64,000 nucleotides of DNA, from contig NZ_JAMOKG010000003.1 in assembly GCF_023656565.1 (NCBI RefSeq), forward strand, positions 682,001-746,000, given 5' to 3'. The position numbers and the translations under genes were made by a program. Positions within the stretch are counted from its first letter, which is position 1; each line of letters opens with the position of its first letter. This DNA comes from Flavobacterium tyrosinilyticum. GTDB lineage: Bacteria; Bacteroidota; Bacteroidia; Flavobacteriales; Flavobacteriaceae. Shown one piece after another: positions 25,166-34,849 of this stretch. The notes under the pieces are model-generated. The model saw nothing but the letters and a program-made list of their open reading frames with translations, did no database searches and had not been told where the DNA came from.

Positions 25166-26743
25166 TTAGAAATTTGGAGCGTTAACATCCCACCAAGTTC
25201 TTGTTCCACCATTGTCAGGACCGTTAAGTTTTGCAATACCTGTTTTAAGACCTTCTGGGTTTCCATCTTTTTCAGTAGAAACAAAGTTGATTCTTCTTAC
25301 ACCATATTCAGTAGTAATTGCACCAGCACTTTGGTTGTTAAGAATTGGTAATAATTTAGGGTAACCTGTTCTACGGTGTTCAGCCCAAGCTTCCATACCG
25401 TCAGGGAAATTAGCAATCCATTTTTGAGTAATGATTTTTTGTAATTTTACTTCGTTGCTTGCAGTATCATCCCAAGCAACAGTTACTTTATTCACCGCTA
25501 AACCACTATTGAATGGAGCAACTGGATCTACATAATCTTTAGCTGTTTTTACATTATTTGCAATATAATCAGCAGCACCACCTACAGAAAGCTGTTCAAA
25601 AGAAGCCGTAATACCTGCTTTGTAGAATGTTGCAGCGTCACCGCCCATATTCCAACCTCTTAAAGCTCCTTCTGCTCTTAAGAAGTAAATCTCAGCTGCA
25701 TTTAACCAAACAACTTGTTTGTCTTCATCTATTATCTTACCAAAATTCGAAAAATTAATGTGTTTTGACTTATCACCAAGAATACCACCTGTACGGATTC
25801 CTTTGTATTCTCCAGGAAACTCTTCTGAAGTTTTAAAATAAACACTTATTCTAGGATCATTGTAACCTCCCATGATAGACTCCATATCTGCAGACATACG
25901 GCTATCATTATATTCGTAAGCAGCAACTCTAAGTGGGTGTTGCGAAACATCTTTATTCACAATAAAGCTGTCTGCGTTTACTGTCATTACACCAAATTTT
26001 TGGCTAACAGCTTTTTCAGCTTCCGCTTTAGCTAATGTTGGATTTGCTTTTACAATACGCATTGCTAATCTTAAACGTAAAGAGTTTGCATATCTAACCC
26101 ATTTTGTATAGTCTCCTTTATAAGTCGAACGATCGATTTTTGTAAAAGAACTTGTTTCTCCTGCATCAATTCTTTTTGTTAATTCCGCAACAGCAAAATC
26201 TAAATCTTTAAACATTAAGCCATAAGCTTCTTCTTGAGAATCATAACCAATTGCTGCATCTGTAGTACCTAATTTAGAATAAACTATTGGTCCCCATGAA
26301 TCTGCCGCTTTATGTAAAGTCTGTACTTTTACTATAGTTGCTAAAGCATAAAACTCATCATATTTTCCTTTAGATGCCGCTTCAACTTTTAAGTAATTTG
26401 CCATAACCTGTGTATAGATAGCTTCCCATCCCCAAAGGTTCCAGTTGTCAGAAAGTGCATACGAAAGGTTATTGTTACCGTCAAAACCTGGCGCTGTAGT
26501 ATAACCTCCCCAAGTATTACCAGACAAGTCAATAGCCACCTGATACTTCCACCCTGGCACATTTACCATCACGTTGTCAAACATTGTAGTAAAGGGCCCT
26601 TTAATATGATTAAAGTCTTGCGTTAGTTCTTCTTGTGTAAAACCATCAGGATTACTATTAATCTCGTCAAAATTCGATGTACAACCAACTAAGGCCAAAA
26701 GACTAAGACCAACTAGTGATTTTTTTATATTATTTGTTTTCAT
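25166..26743 (-). CDS. SusD/RagB-like surface glycan-binding lipoprotein
   Basis: The protein has 525 residues. Its lipoprotein signal ends LVGCTSNFDEINSNPDG with the lipidated Cys at residue 21. The body is helical in SusD-like fashion (TPR-type helices; AWAEHRRTGYPKLLP near the C-terminus is a common family block) and belongs to the SusD-like_2 type. SusD proteins sit over the SusC barrel at the cell surface and bind oligosaccharides, here presumably chitin oligosaccharides. The start codon lies 10 bases after the susC stop, indicating translational coupling. A strong hairpin follows the gene. Confidence 0.93.
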   Translation of the reverse strand: MKTNNIKKSLVGLSLLALVGCTSNFDEINSNPDGFTQEELTQDFNHIKGPFTTMFDNVMVNVPGWKYQVAIDLSGNTWGGYTTAPGFDGNNNLSYALSDNWNLWGWEAIYTQVMANYLKVEAASKGKYDEFYALATIVKVQTLHKAADSWGPIVYSKLGTTDAAIGYDSQEEAYGLMFKDLDFAVAELTKRIDAGETSSFTKIDRSTYKGDYTKWVRYANSLRLRLAMRIVKANPTLAKAEAEKAVSQKFGVMTVNADSFIVNKDVSQHPLRVAAYEYNDSRMSADMESIMGGYNDPRISVYFKTSEEFPGEYKGIRTGGILGDKSKHINFSNFGKIIDEDKQVVWLNAAEIYFLRAEGALRGWNMGGDAATFYKAGITASFEQLSVGGAADYIANNVKTAKDYVDPVAPFNSGLAVNKVTVAWDDTASNEVKLQKIITQKWIANFPDGMEAWAEHRRTGYPKLLPILNNQSAGAITTEYGVRRINFVSTEKDGNPEGLKTGIAKLNGPDNGGTRTWWDVNAPNF

Positions 26744-26753
26744 GATGTTTTAA

Positions 26754-29700
26754 TTAGAAAGTTACATTTAAATTAAGACCAATACTTCTTGTTGATGGTA
26801 AACCATAAATATCAACACCTTGCAAGCCCTGACCTGTACTTAAAGCAATGTTTGGATCGAATGGTGCATCTTTATAAAAGAAGAATAAGTTTCTTGCGAT
26901 TAATGATAAAGTTGCTGTATTAACAAATGGAATTGCTTTTTTATTGAAAGTATAGCCAAGCGAAACCTCTCTTAAACTTACATTTGTTGCATCATATACA
27001 TACTCAGCAGTAGCACCGTTAAGACCACCTACAGCTTCATAGTATTTTTGAGCATCTATTTTAGTCACTTTGGTACCATCAGGCATAACTGCATTTACAG
27101 CAACACCACCAGCATTTCTAGCATCTGCAGATCTTTTTGATACCCCATAAAAATCATTCATACCTTCAGTAATACTCATTACATCTCCTCCAAAACGACC
27201 ATCGATCAAGAAGTTAGCTGTAAAAGAACCAAATTTGAATGTGTTTGACCAACCTAACATAAAATCAGGGTTTGCATTACCAACTTCATGGAAATCAGCT
27301 TCAACTGCTAAATTTCCTTTATCATCTAAAACAATTTCTCCATTATCATTTCTAACAATACCTTTTCCTTCAATCACACCAAATGGTCTTCCTTCTGTTA
27401 AAGAGTATCTGTAGTTAATATTATTTACAGGAGTTAATGGAATTTTACCTCCTAATTCTTCTGGAATTTCTTTTACTTTATTTTTATTGTGAGAATAATT
27501 TACCATAGTTTCCCATGAAAATTTTTGCCCCTCAATAATTTTACCGCTAACAACAATTTCAAGTCCTTTATTTTCTATACTACCAGCATTTATTCCGTAG
27601 AAAGTATAACCGTAAGGGTTTGTTGCCGGAGCTGGAACTTGAATGTATTGATTTTTAGTTTCTGAGTTGTAGTAAGAAATTTCAAAACCTAATCTATTGT
27701 TGAACATTCTCCATTCAGTACCAAATTCAAATTCTGATTTCAATTCAGGTTTCAATCCTTCACCTGGTCTTGGGCCTACTACAGGAGGAATAATATTACC
27801 ACCTTGAATAGTCGATTTTGGAGAAGTCACGAAAGCAGAAACGTCATTACCCACTTGAGCATAAGTTCCTCTCACTTTTCCGAAGTTAATCCATTCTGGC
27901 ATTGTTGCCATTTCACTAATAAGAGCAGTAACCCCTACAGATGGATAAAAATAAGATGAAGTATCAGTATTTACTAAAGTAGAAGACCAATCATTACGTC
28001 CTGTAACATCTAAGTATAACATGTTTTTATAACCAAAAGTTGCAGAAGCAAAAATTGATTGAACCTCTCTTGAAGAACCTGTAGCCTGAAGGCTTAAGTT
28101 ATCTAAACCACTTGCACTTGCAAAATTCCCCAAAGTAAACAAGTTAGCATTTACAAGCCCGCCAACAATACCAGAATCTAACGTAGTCTGTTGATTTGCT
28201 AATGTATTATTGATACTTGCTCCTACGATAGCATTAAAGCTAAAATCTTCGTTGAAATTAGTATTAATTTTAGCAATCAAATCTCCATAACGCTGTGTGC
28301 TTAGATTAGCAACGTTTATGTATCTACCGTTTATATTAGATAAAGAAGTATTGGTCGTAGCATAAATCTTTTTATCATAATCATTTTCAACTCTATTATA
28401 GCTATATCTTGCAGCAATGCTTAACCAATTGTTTGCTTTGTATTCTAAAGCTAAATTTCCGTTGAAGAAATTATCTTTATCAACAGATTTATTTCTGTTA
28501 ATTAACCAATAAGGATTCTGAACATAAATATCAGCATTTGGTGCGCTGTAAAAGTTTTGACCGTATAGGTTTCTAGAAGGAATAAATGTTTCGAAATTAT
28601 CTTTATAATAATTAAAGTCATTTCCTCTTTGGAACAAATAAACTCCCGTTAATGGGTTTGAGTAAAGTCCGTTTACAGGTCTGTTATTAATTGTTTGTGA
28701 TGTATATTTTGCATCAGCAGAAACAGTTAATTTATTGTTGAAAAATTTACCTGTCTGACGGATTCCAAAATTGTTTTTCTTTAAGCCGTTACCTTCAATA
28801 ACTCCTGAAGCCGTAGTATTAGCGTAAGATATACTTGTTGAAGAAATATCAGATCCCGTTGTAAAAGCAGCAGAAGTAATTTGAGTAACTCCTGTGTTAA
28901 AGAAGTCTTTTACAAAATCATTCGACTGTACTTTTCCTCCCCAAGATTTTTGTGCATCCGCTGTTCCATATTCATACTGAAATTCTGGTAATGAATGAAC
29001 AGATTCAAAAGTAGTAACAGAAGAAACAGCTAAATTCCCTGTATTTTCTTTAACTTTTTTAGAAGACAATAAAATAACCCCATTTGCTCCTTGAGATCCG
29101 TATAATACAGAAGCTGCTGCACCTTTAAGTACAGTCATTCCTTCGTAATCGTCTGGATTAATCAAAGAAATAACATCTCCTCCGTCACGGTTACCTCCAG
29201 CAGTGCTACCAAATGAATCATTTGACGCATTTGTATTACCTTGCTGATTTGAAGTACCATTATACATAGGAATACCATCAATAACGTAAAGTGGCTGGCT
29301 ATTCATGATAGAAGAGTTACCACGAATTACAACTTTTGTAGATCCTCCAGTACCTCCAGAACTTTTTGTTACAGCAACACCCGCAATTTTACCTGCAATA
29401 GTATTAATAACGTTGGCATCTTTTACACGAGTCAACTCTTCTCCTTTAAGCTCTTGAGCGGCGTATGTTAAAGATTTTCTTGTTTTCTTAACACCTAAAG
29501 AAGTTACAACAACCTCATTTAAAGCATTTGAAGCCCCTTGAACCATCTTCACATTAATTGTAGCAACATCTCCTACAACTATCGTCTGAGTCTCTAGTCC
29601 TACGTAAGTAAAAACTAAACTTTGACCTTTTTGAACTTCAATAGTGTACAATCCGTCAAAATCGGTAGTAGTTCCTTTTTGACCTCCTTGTACAGCAACA

Positions 29701-29819
29701 GAAGCTCCAGGTAATGGCATACCATCAGAATCTGTAATCACACCCTTGACATTTTTTACTTGTGCAAGCGAAACTTGCGCCGTAAAAACAATCATAAAGA
29801 TTAAGAAAATTTTTTTCAT
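26754..29819 (-). CDS. SusC/RagA family TonB-dependent outer membrane transporter
   Basis: The protein has 1021 residues. The signal peptide (FLIFMIVFTAQVSLAQ) is followed by a carboxypeptidase-regulatory-like domain (~20-100; VKGVITDSDGMPLPGASV). Then come the TonB plug with the SusC signature (NVINTIAGKIAGVAV, VVIRGNSS, PLYVIDGIP) and a large beta-barrel ending in an aromatic residue (LNLNVTF). It should import chitin oligosaccharides using TonB energy together with the SusD lipoprotein. It is first in the minus-strand operon. The 275-base gap upstream, shared with the divergent sensor kinase gene, is the likely control region and contains a direct repeat. Confidence 0.95.
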   Translation of the reverse strand: MKKIFLIFMIVFTAQVSLAQVKNVKGVITDSDGMPLPGASVAVQGGQKGTTTDFDGLYTIEVQKGQSLVFTYVGLETQTIVVGDVATINVKMVQGASNALNEVVVTSLGVKKTRKSLTYAAQELKGEELTRVKDANVINTIAGKIAGVAVTKSSGGTGGSTKVVIRGNSSIMNSQPLYVIDGIPMYNGTSNQQGNTNASNDSFGSTAGGNRDGGDVISLINPDDYEGMTVLKGAAASVLYGSQGANGVILLSSKKVKENTGNLAVSSVTTFESVHSLPEFQYEYGTADAQKSWGGKVQSNDFVKDFFNTGVTQITSAAFTTGSDISSTSISYANTTASGVIEGNGLKKNNFGIRQTGKFFNNKLTVSADAKYTSQTINNRPVNGLYSNPLTGVYLFQRGNDFNYYKDNFETFIPSRNLYGQNFYSAPNADIYVQNPYWLINRNKSVDKDNFFNGNLALEYKANNWLSIAARYSYNRVENDYDKKIYATTNTSLSNINGRYINVANLSTQRYGDLIAKINTNFNEDFSFNAIVGASINNTLANQQTTLDSGIVGGLVNANLFTLGNFASASGLDNLSLQATGSSREVQSIFASATFGYKNMLYLDVTGRNDWSSTLVNTDTSSYFYPSVGVTALISEMATMPEWINFGKVRGTYAQVGNDVSAFVTSPKSTIQGGNIIPPVVGPRPGEGLKPELKSEFEFGTEWRMFNNRLGFEISYYNSETKNQYIQVPAPATNPYGYTFYGINAGSIENKGLEIVVSGKIIEGQKFSWETMVNYSHNKNKVKEIPEELGGKIPLTPVNNINYRYSLTEGRPFGVIEGKGIVRNDNGEIVLDDKGNLAVEADFHEVGNANPDFMLGWSNTFKFGSFTANFLIDGRFGGDVMSITEGMNDFYGVSKRSADARNAGGVAVNAVMPDGTKVTKIDAQKYYEAVGGLNGATAEYVYDATNVSLREVSLGYTFNKKAIPFVNTATLSLIARNLFFFYKDAPFDPNIALSTGQGLQGVDIYGLPSTRSIGLNLNVTF

Positions 29820-29915
29820 GTTTATTTTATTTTGTTAGTTATGATGTAAAATTATTCTTAAGGCATTGTTAAAAAAAATAAATTAAACCAACAGCAATAA
29901 AATTTAAACGAACGA

Positions 29916-29952
29916 CATAAAACATTCAATAATACGCTTTACGAAAACGTTC
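29916..29952 (-). promoter_or_regulatory. Candidate response-regulator operator (direct repeat) upstream of susC
   Basis: On the minus strand GAACGTTTTCGT (29952-29941) is repeated imperfectly as GAATGTTTTATG (29927-29916), 25 bases start to start, 97 bases upstream of the susC ATG. LytTR regulators usually bind two direct repeats about two helical turns apart, and a LytTR regulator is encoded next door. The assignment is inference; no footprint exists here. Confidence 0.35.
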
Positions 29953-30094
29953 TAATAGAAAAAATAAGCACTAATATCCTTTTTTTGCAAAATTTTATTC
30001 AAAAAAATTGGCTCTTTGCAGTTAATTGTTTAAAGTTGCACAATATTTTAATATTGTTAAGAAAAACCAAAAAACGCAAATAACTTAAAACCAA

Positions 30095-31147
30095 TTGAAA
30101 GAAATACGAAAAGTTAAATTTGATATTAAACTGCAAAATCATATCTGGTTTTGGGGAGTATATTTTACTTTAAACTTTTTAAGATGGGGAGCTTACTTTA
30201 ATGATTACCCTTATGCATTCAAATCTAATGTAATTGAATTCTCACTAGTTATTCCGTTAGTATATTTGAATTTATTTGTTTTAGTTCCCAAATATGTTCT
30301 AAAACAAAAGTATATACTGTATACTTTTTTGCTTCTAGTAAGTTTGTTTGTCATGTATCTGCTCAAAACAGCCCTAACCTATTATATTATATCAGAAAAT
30401 ATCTGGCCAGAAGCAAATCGTGAATACCATCCTTTTGAGATCAATCACATTGTTGCTGTTTGTATAGGAGAATTGTATGTTCTAGCAATGGCCTCTTCTG
30501 TGTATCTTACTTTAACTTGGTTAAGAGAGCGTGAAAGAAATAGATCATTGAGAGAAAATCAATTTAAAATAAAATTAAAATATCTAGAAAATCAGATTCA
30601 GCCTCATTTTTTCTTTAATACATTAAATAATCTATATGCTTTATCTTTAGAATCATCAAAGAAAGTTCCAGATGTAATCATCAAACTTTCTAATTTGATG
30701 GAGTATGTTTTGTACGATGTAAAAGGAACAAAATTTGTTCCGCTTATAAAAGAAATAGATTATATTCAGAACTATATCGAAATCGAAAAACTTCGTTTTG
30801 AAAATGTTGAAGTAACCATAAATCTAGAATCTAACATAGAAGATGTTGTTGTACCGCCTTTAATCTTTATTTCTTTGGTCGAAAATGCTTTTAAACATGG
30901 TGGATTGAACAACAAAAATTTAAAAATAAAAATCAATTGCAAAGTTATAGACCACAAAATACTCGATTTTGAAATCTTAAATAATTTCGTAATTTCACAA
31001 AATCATAATCAAAAAAAAGGAATTGGTCTGGTTAATACAAAAAAGAGGCTCAAGCTGATTTACAGAAACAATTTTAGCCTAAAACAGCAAACCAAACTAA
31101 ATTTCTACATAATCCGATTGCAAATACCAACTCAGAATGAAGATTAA
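30095..31147 (+). CDS. LytS/YehU-type sensor histidine kinase
   Basis: The protein has 350 residues. Four hydrophobic segments occupy ~18-145 (HIWFWGVYFTLNFL, VIPLVYLNLFVLV, TFLLLVSLFVMYLL, LYVLAMASSVYLTL). The His_kinase domain (PF06580 type) has the phospho-acceptor H171 in LENQIQPHFFFNTLNNL, and the ATPase domain has N-box VENAFKHGG and KGIGLVNTKKRL. The start is a TTG at 30095: an in-frame stop lies 9 bases upstream and the first internal ATG falls inside a membrane helix. The response regulator gene overlaps the end by 11 bases. Divergent from susC, it probably senses chitin-derived sugar or membrane status and controls this locus. Confidence 0.92.
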   Translation: MKEIRKVKFDIKLQNHIWFWGVYFTLNFLRWGAYFNDYPYAFKSNVIEFSLVIPLVYLNLFVLVPKYVLKQKYILYTFLLLVSLFVMYLLKTALTYYIISENIWPEANREYHPFEINHIVAVCIGELYVLAMASSVYLTLTWLRERERNRSLRENQFKIKLKYLENQIQPHFFFNTLNNLYALSLESSKKVPDVIIKLSNLMEYVLYDVKGTKFVPLIKEIDYIQNYIEIEKLRFENVEVTINLESNIEDVVVPPLIFISLVENAFKHGGLNNKNLKIKINCKVIDHKILDFEILNNFVISQNHNQKKGIGLVNTKKRLKLIYRNNFSLKQQTKLNFYIIRLQIPTQNED

Positions 31148-31838
31148 ATGCGTGTTAATTGATGATGAGCCTTTAGCTATCAAAGTCTTGCAAAATTATT
31201 TTACCAATTTTACAGATTTTGAAGTTGTTGCGACATTCAATAACTCTTTAGAGGCGCTCGATTTTATCAACAGTACTCCTGTTGATGCTGTCTTTTTAGA
31301 TATTAACATGCCTATGATGACGGGTTTTGAACTTATTAGTCTTATCGAAAACAAAACCAAAGTTATTATTACCACTGCATTTAGAGAATTTGCCGCCGAA
31401 AGTTATGATTTGGATGTATTAGATTATTTGGTAAAACCAATTCCGTTGCCAAGATTTATAAAATGCATCAACAAAATCACTACCGAATACAATCTTAAAA
31501 ACAATATCAAGATTGAAACGGCAAAAGGAGATTCTCATATTTTTATCAAAGTAGATAAAAAAATGATGAAAATTAATATTGAAGAAATTCTATTTGTCGA
31601 AGGAATGAAGGAATATATAAAAGTTGTCACTCCCGATAAAACCTATATTACACATAAATCTCTTACATCCTTATCTGAAGAATTACCTGCAGATCGCTTC
31701 CTAAGAATACATAAATCTTATGTAATTGCGCTAAATAAGGTAAAATCTATAGAAGGAAACCGCGTTCAAATACAATCTTACAACATTCCGATAGGCAGAA
31801 ACTACAGTAAAGAAGTTAAAAACAAGATATTGGAATAA
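31137..31838 (+). CDS. LytTR-family DNA-binding response regulator
   Basis: The protein has 233 residues. The receiver domain (1-120) has acidic residues D9-D10 and phospho-acceptor D55 (AVFLDINMPM), then T-T-A at ~80 and the conserved K in VKPIP. The LytTR DNA-binding domain (~140-233) contains ILFVEGMKEYIKV, the block FLRIHKSYVIAL and IPIGRNYSKEV. Its ATG lies inside the kinase gene (11-base overlap), so the two are translationally coupled. It is the likely activator of susC and/or the downstream transporter. Confidence 0.95.
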   Translation: MKIKCVLIDDEPLAIKVLQNYFTNFTDFEVVATFNNSLEALDFINSTPVDAVFLDINMPMMTGFELISLIENKTKVIITTAFREFAAESYDLDVLDYLVKPIPLPRFIKCINKITTEYNLKNNIKIETAKGDSHIFIKVDKKMMKINIEEILFVEGMKEYIKVVTPDKTYITHKSLTSLSEELPADRFLRIHKSYVIALNKVKSIEGNRVQIQSYNIPIGRNYSKEVKNKILE

Positions 31839-32013
31839 AATATAATTACGAATTACATTTTCTAAGTAGGTTAAAATTAACACTTTGTTGAAAAAACATA
31901 GCCGTTGGTTTAAATTTAACATTATTTATACCTTTTTATTTTTTTTTGATAATCCTAACAAATATATTTACGGTCTTCAAAAAACAATAAAATAAAAAAT
32001 TAACCTTATTATT

Positions 32014-33483
32014 ATGAGTTCAGAAAATGTGCAAACCAAATGGGGGCAATTTATCTCTTTGATAATCGTCTTCTTCTTTTGGGGTTTTGTTGGTTCAGCC
32101 AATGATATCCTGATTCCAGTATTCAAAAAAGTATTTACGTTATCGCAAGTACAATCTCAATTAGTAGCATGGGCTTTCTACGCTGCATATTTTGTTGGAT
32201 CAATTATATTCTTTATCGTTTCTTTAAAAGTAGACGTTTTACAAAAATACGGCTACAAAAAAACATTATCTGCGGGATTAATTTTATCAGCGGTAGGTTC
32301 ATTCCTATTCATTCCAGCGGCTACAATTCAAAGTTTCCCTTTCTTCTTAACGGCTTTATTCACAGTAGGTTTAGGATTCTCTATCCAACAGATTGTTGCA
32401 AATCCGTTAGCTATTAAAATGGGAAGTCCAGAAACTGGAGCGCACCGTTTAACTCTTGCTGGAGGAATCAACTCTTTCGGAACAACAATCGGAGCTATTT
32501 TATTAGGTATCGCTTTATTCGGAATGGGAGATAACAAAAAAACAGCTCTTTCATTAGAAGATATTAAATTGCCTTTCATCATTTTAGGTCTTGCTTTTAT
32601 TGCTGTTGCGGTATTTATGAATTTCTCAAAAATCGAAGATCCTGTAAAAGAGGAAGAAGCAATAATCAAAGAAAAACACAGTAAATTCAACATTCTTGAC
32701 TATCCACAATTATACTTGGGTATGTTAGGAATTTTTATTTATGTAGGAACTGAGGTAACTATCATTAGTAATTTACCTGCTTTATTACACACTAACGAAT
32801 TCGGAAACATCTTAGAAGACGCTGTAGCACCATTTATTGCGCTTTACTGGGGAAGTTTAATGATTGGCCGTTGGAATGGTGGAGCAAACGTATTTAACAC
32901 TTCAAACTTAGTAAATACAGCACTTAAATTTATCGTTCCTGCTGCGGCATTTGGAGTGATCATTGGAGCAAACATCTTTGCTGCTCACGATGTTTCTTCA
33001 TTCTATATCTACCCATTCTGGATTTTACTATTTATTGCAGTGAGTTTTATTGGTGGTAAAAATGCTGGAAAAACATTAATGCTTTTCGGAATTTCAGGAT
33101 TAACTATGATGGCATTAGGATTAGCATGGCCAGATCCAGAAATTGCTAAATTCTTCTTTATTTCTGGCGGATTATTCTTATCGATCATGTGGCCTTCAAT
33201 CTTCGATTTAGCGATTGCAGGATTAGGAAAAAATACAGGAAAAGCATCTTCTTTCTTAATCATGATGATTCTTGGTGGTGGAGTAATTCCATTGGTACAA
33301 GGAAGTATCTGTGATTTAGATGCAACAAATCCAAACGGAATTTTCGGTATCACTTACACGCACTTCTCTTACATTATACCACTTCTTGGTTTTGCATATT
33401 TAGGATTTTACGGTTTCTACTGTCCTAAAATCTTAAAAAGACAAGGTATTAGCCATATAGAAAGTGCTGGTGGCGGACACTAA
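32014..33483 (+). CDS. MFS sugar transporter, FucP/GluP-like, probable N-acetylglucosamine permease
   Basis: The protein has 489 residues with about 12 hydrophobic helices. FucP/GluP-type features include the opening FISLIIVFFFWGFVGSANDI, GLGFSIQQIVANPLA and SIMWPSIFDLAIAGLG, which are shared with L-fucose:H+ and glucose/galactose symporters and with the NagP GlcNAc carriers. Sitting in the chitin locus after its two-component system, it most likely carries GlcNAc (or chitobiose) across the inner membrane. It begins 175 bases after the regulator and is closed by a strong terminator, so it may be cotranscribed with the regulator pair or have its own promoter. Confidence 0.9.
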   Translation: MSSENVQTKWGQFISLIIVFFFWGFVGSANDILIPVFKKVFTLSQVQSQLVAWAFYAAYFVGSIIFFIVSLKVDVLQKYGYKKTLSAGLILSAVGSFLFIPAATIQSFPFFLTALFTVGLGFSIQQIVANPLAIKMGSPETGAHRLTLAGGINSFGTTIGAILLGIALFGMGDNKKTALSLEDIKLPFIILGLAFIAVAVFMNFSKIEDPVKEEEAIIKEKHSKFNILDYPQLYLGMLGIFIYVGTEVTIISNLPALLHTNEFGNILEDAVAPFIALYWGSLMIGRWNGGANVFNTSNLVNTALKFIVPAAAFGVIIGANIFAAHDVSSFYIYPFWILLFIAVSFIGGKNAGKTLMLFGISGLTMMALGLAWPDPEIAKFFFISGGLFLSIMWPSIFDLAIAGLGKNTGKASSFLIMMILGGGVIPLVQGSICDLDATNPNGIFGITYTHFSYIIPLLGFAYLGFYGFYCPKILKRQGISHIESAGGGH

Positions 33484-33503
33484 GATTTAAAAAAATCCAA
33501 TAT

Positions 33504-33549
33504 AAAAAAATCCAAATTCCAATTTTAATAACGGAATTTGGATTTTTTT
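33504..33549 (+). terminator. Intrinsic terminator after the MFS transporter gene
   Basis: The stem AAAAAATCCAAATTCC / GGAATTTGGATTTTTT is followed by a T run, 20 bases after the stop. Confidence 0.88.
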
Positions 33550-33566
33550 ATTTAAAGAAGAAAAAA

Positions 33567-33602
33567 AACTTAGAAGCTTAGCATCTCAGAATCTTAGCAA
33601 CT
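33567..33602. repeat. CTTAGAAGCTTAGCATCTC repeat
   Basis: Four imperfect copies of a CTTAG-A/C unit (CTTAGAAGC, TTAGCATCT, CAGAATCT, TAGCAACT) end just before the stop codon of the next gene on the minus strand. They belong to the same family as 7457-7501 and 51796-51832. Confidence 0.6.
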
Positions 33603-33603
33603 T

Positions 33604-34101
33604 TTATTTGGCATTAATAATATTACTCAAGTTCTTCTTAAAAAGAGCCTTATTTTGAACCGTTAAAGGATAAACTACATCTTTGTCCGCATGAACAATT
33701 ACTTTGTCTATATCAGCTTTTAAAAGCGCTTGCGGATCTTTAATCTTCAAGGTGCAGGCTCCATCAAAAAAGCCGTCATCTTCTATAGTTTTTCTAGCTT
33801 CTATTTTTGTTCCGTCACTTAAGATTGCCGAAATCGTCATTTCGCTATTTAATGTTTTCGAATAAAATCCATCCATTACCAACAAAAGACGGTAAGAATT
33901 TTTTAATTCCGAACCTTTAAACTCATGCCTCGTAATATTATATCGAAGACCTTTGGCGAGAGTTTGAAATTTAACTGAGCAATCTAGCTCATAAGTAGCA
34001 ACATCGCCCGCTTCATTTACCGAAGTAATAACTTTAGCGGCTTGAGCGTTTATAGAAAAACTCGCTACAAAAAAAGACAACATAAATAAGATAACTTTCA
34101 T
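33604..34101 (-). CDS. Secreted protein of unknown function
   Basis: The protein has 165 residues. A clear signal peptide (MKVILFMLSFFVASFSINAQ) leads into a small beta-rich domain with no motif I recognise (VATYELDCSVKF, YRLLLVMDGFYSKTL, FFDGACTLKIKDPQALL). One Cys pair is possible (ELDCS and GACTL). It is probably periplasmic. Only about 30 bases separate it from the terminator hairpin of the next gene cluster, and it is transcribed alone. No function can be assigned. Confidence 0.75.
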   Translation of the reverse strand: MKVILFMLSFFVASFSINAQAAKVITSVNEAGDVATYELDCSVKFQTLAKGLRYNITRHEFKGSELKNSYRLLLVMDGFYSKTLNSEMTISAILSDGTKIEARKTIEDDGFFDGACTLKIKDPQALLKADIDKVIVHADKDVVYPLTVQNKALFKKNLSNIINAK

Positions 34102-34136
34102 ATTTAACTATTTAAGATTCAATATAAAAGTAAAAA

Positions 34137-34171
34137 AAATCGTCTCTTCTCGTTAGAAAAAAGACGATTTT
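34137..34171 (-). terminator. Intrinsic terminator after the transaldolase-like gene
   Basis: On the minus strand AAAATCGTCT pairs with AGACGATTTT around a ~15-base loop and is followed by a T run, about 20 bases after the stop. Confidence 0.8.
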
Positions 34172-34192
34172 AATTTTGTAAGTATCTAAGGA

Positions 34193-34849
34193 TTATTTAT
34201 TTCCTTTTTCAAAGTCAGCTACAAACTGAGCTAAACCGATATCTGTCAATGGGTGTTTCAACAAACCGTAAATTGCAGAAAGAGGTCCAGTCATAACGTC
34301 TGCACCAATTTTAGCACAGTTTACAATATGCATAGTGTGACGTACAGAAGCTGCTAAAATTTGAGTTTCGTAACCGTAGTTATCATAAACCTCTCTAATT
34401 TCTTGAATCAAATTCAATCCATCAGTAGAAATATCATCTAAACGCCCAACGAAAGGAGAAACAAAAGTTGCTCCAGCTTTTGCAGCCAAAAGTGCTTGTC
34501 CTACAGAAAAAACAAGAGTTACGTTAGTTTTAATTCCTTTATCAGAAAAGTATTTTGCTGCCATAACACCTTCCTTAGTCATAGGAAGTTTTACAACAAT
34601 CTGCTCATGTAATTCAGCTAACTCCTCACCTTCTTTAACCATACCTTCAAAGTCAAGAGCGTTAACTTCTGCACTTACATCACCATCAACAAGATTGCAA
34701 ATGTCAACATAATGCTTAAGGATATTGTTTTTTCCAGTGATTCCTTCTTTTGCCATTAATGACGGATTAGTTGTTACACCATCCAAAACACCTAAAGCTT
34801 GTGCTTCTTTAATTTGAGCTAAATTAGCTGTGTCTATAAAAAATTTCAT
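34193..34849 (-). CDS. Transaldolase / fructose-6-phosphate aldolase family protein
   Basis: From the ATG at 34849 the protein has 218 residues, the normal length of the short (TalC/FSA-like) transaldolases. It starts MKFFIDTANLAQIKEAQALG and contains DGVTTNPSLMAKEG and the Schiff-base Lys region IVVKLPMTKEG. NVTLVFSVGQALLAAKAG and SPFVGRLDDIS are further landmarks. These enzymes transfer dihydroxyacetone units in the pentose phosphate pathway or cleave fructose-6-phosphate. The open frame extends 27 codons upstream, but that part (KKNLFEKKFINTNKP) is not family-like. A -7-like box (TAATTTTG, minus strand, 34928-34935) lies near it, supporting the later start. Confidence 0.93.
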   Translation of the reverse strand: MKFFIDTANLAQIKEAQALGVLDGVTTNPSLMAKEGITGKNNILKHYVDICNLVDGDVSAEVNALDFEGMVKEGEELAELHEQIVVKLPMTKEGVMAAKYFSDKGIKTNVTLVFSVGQALLAAKAGATFVSPFVGRLDDISTDGLNLIQEIREVYDNYGYETQILAASVRHTMHIVNCAKIGADVMTGPLSAIYGLLKHPLTDIGLAQFVADFEKGNK

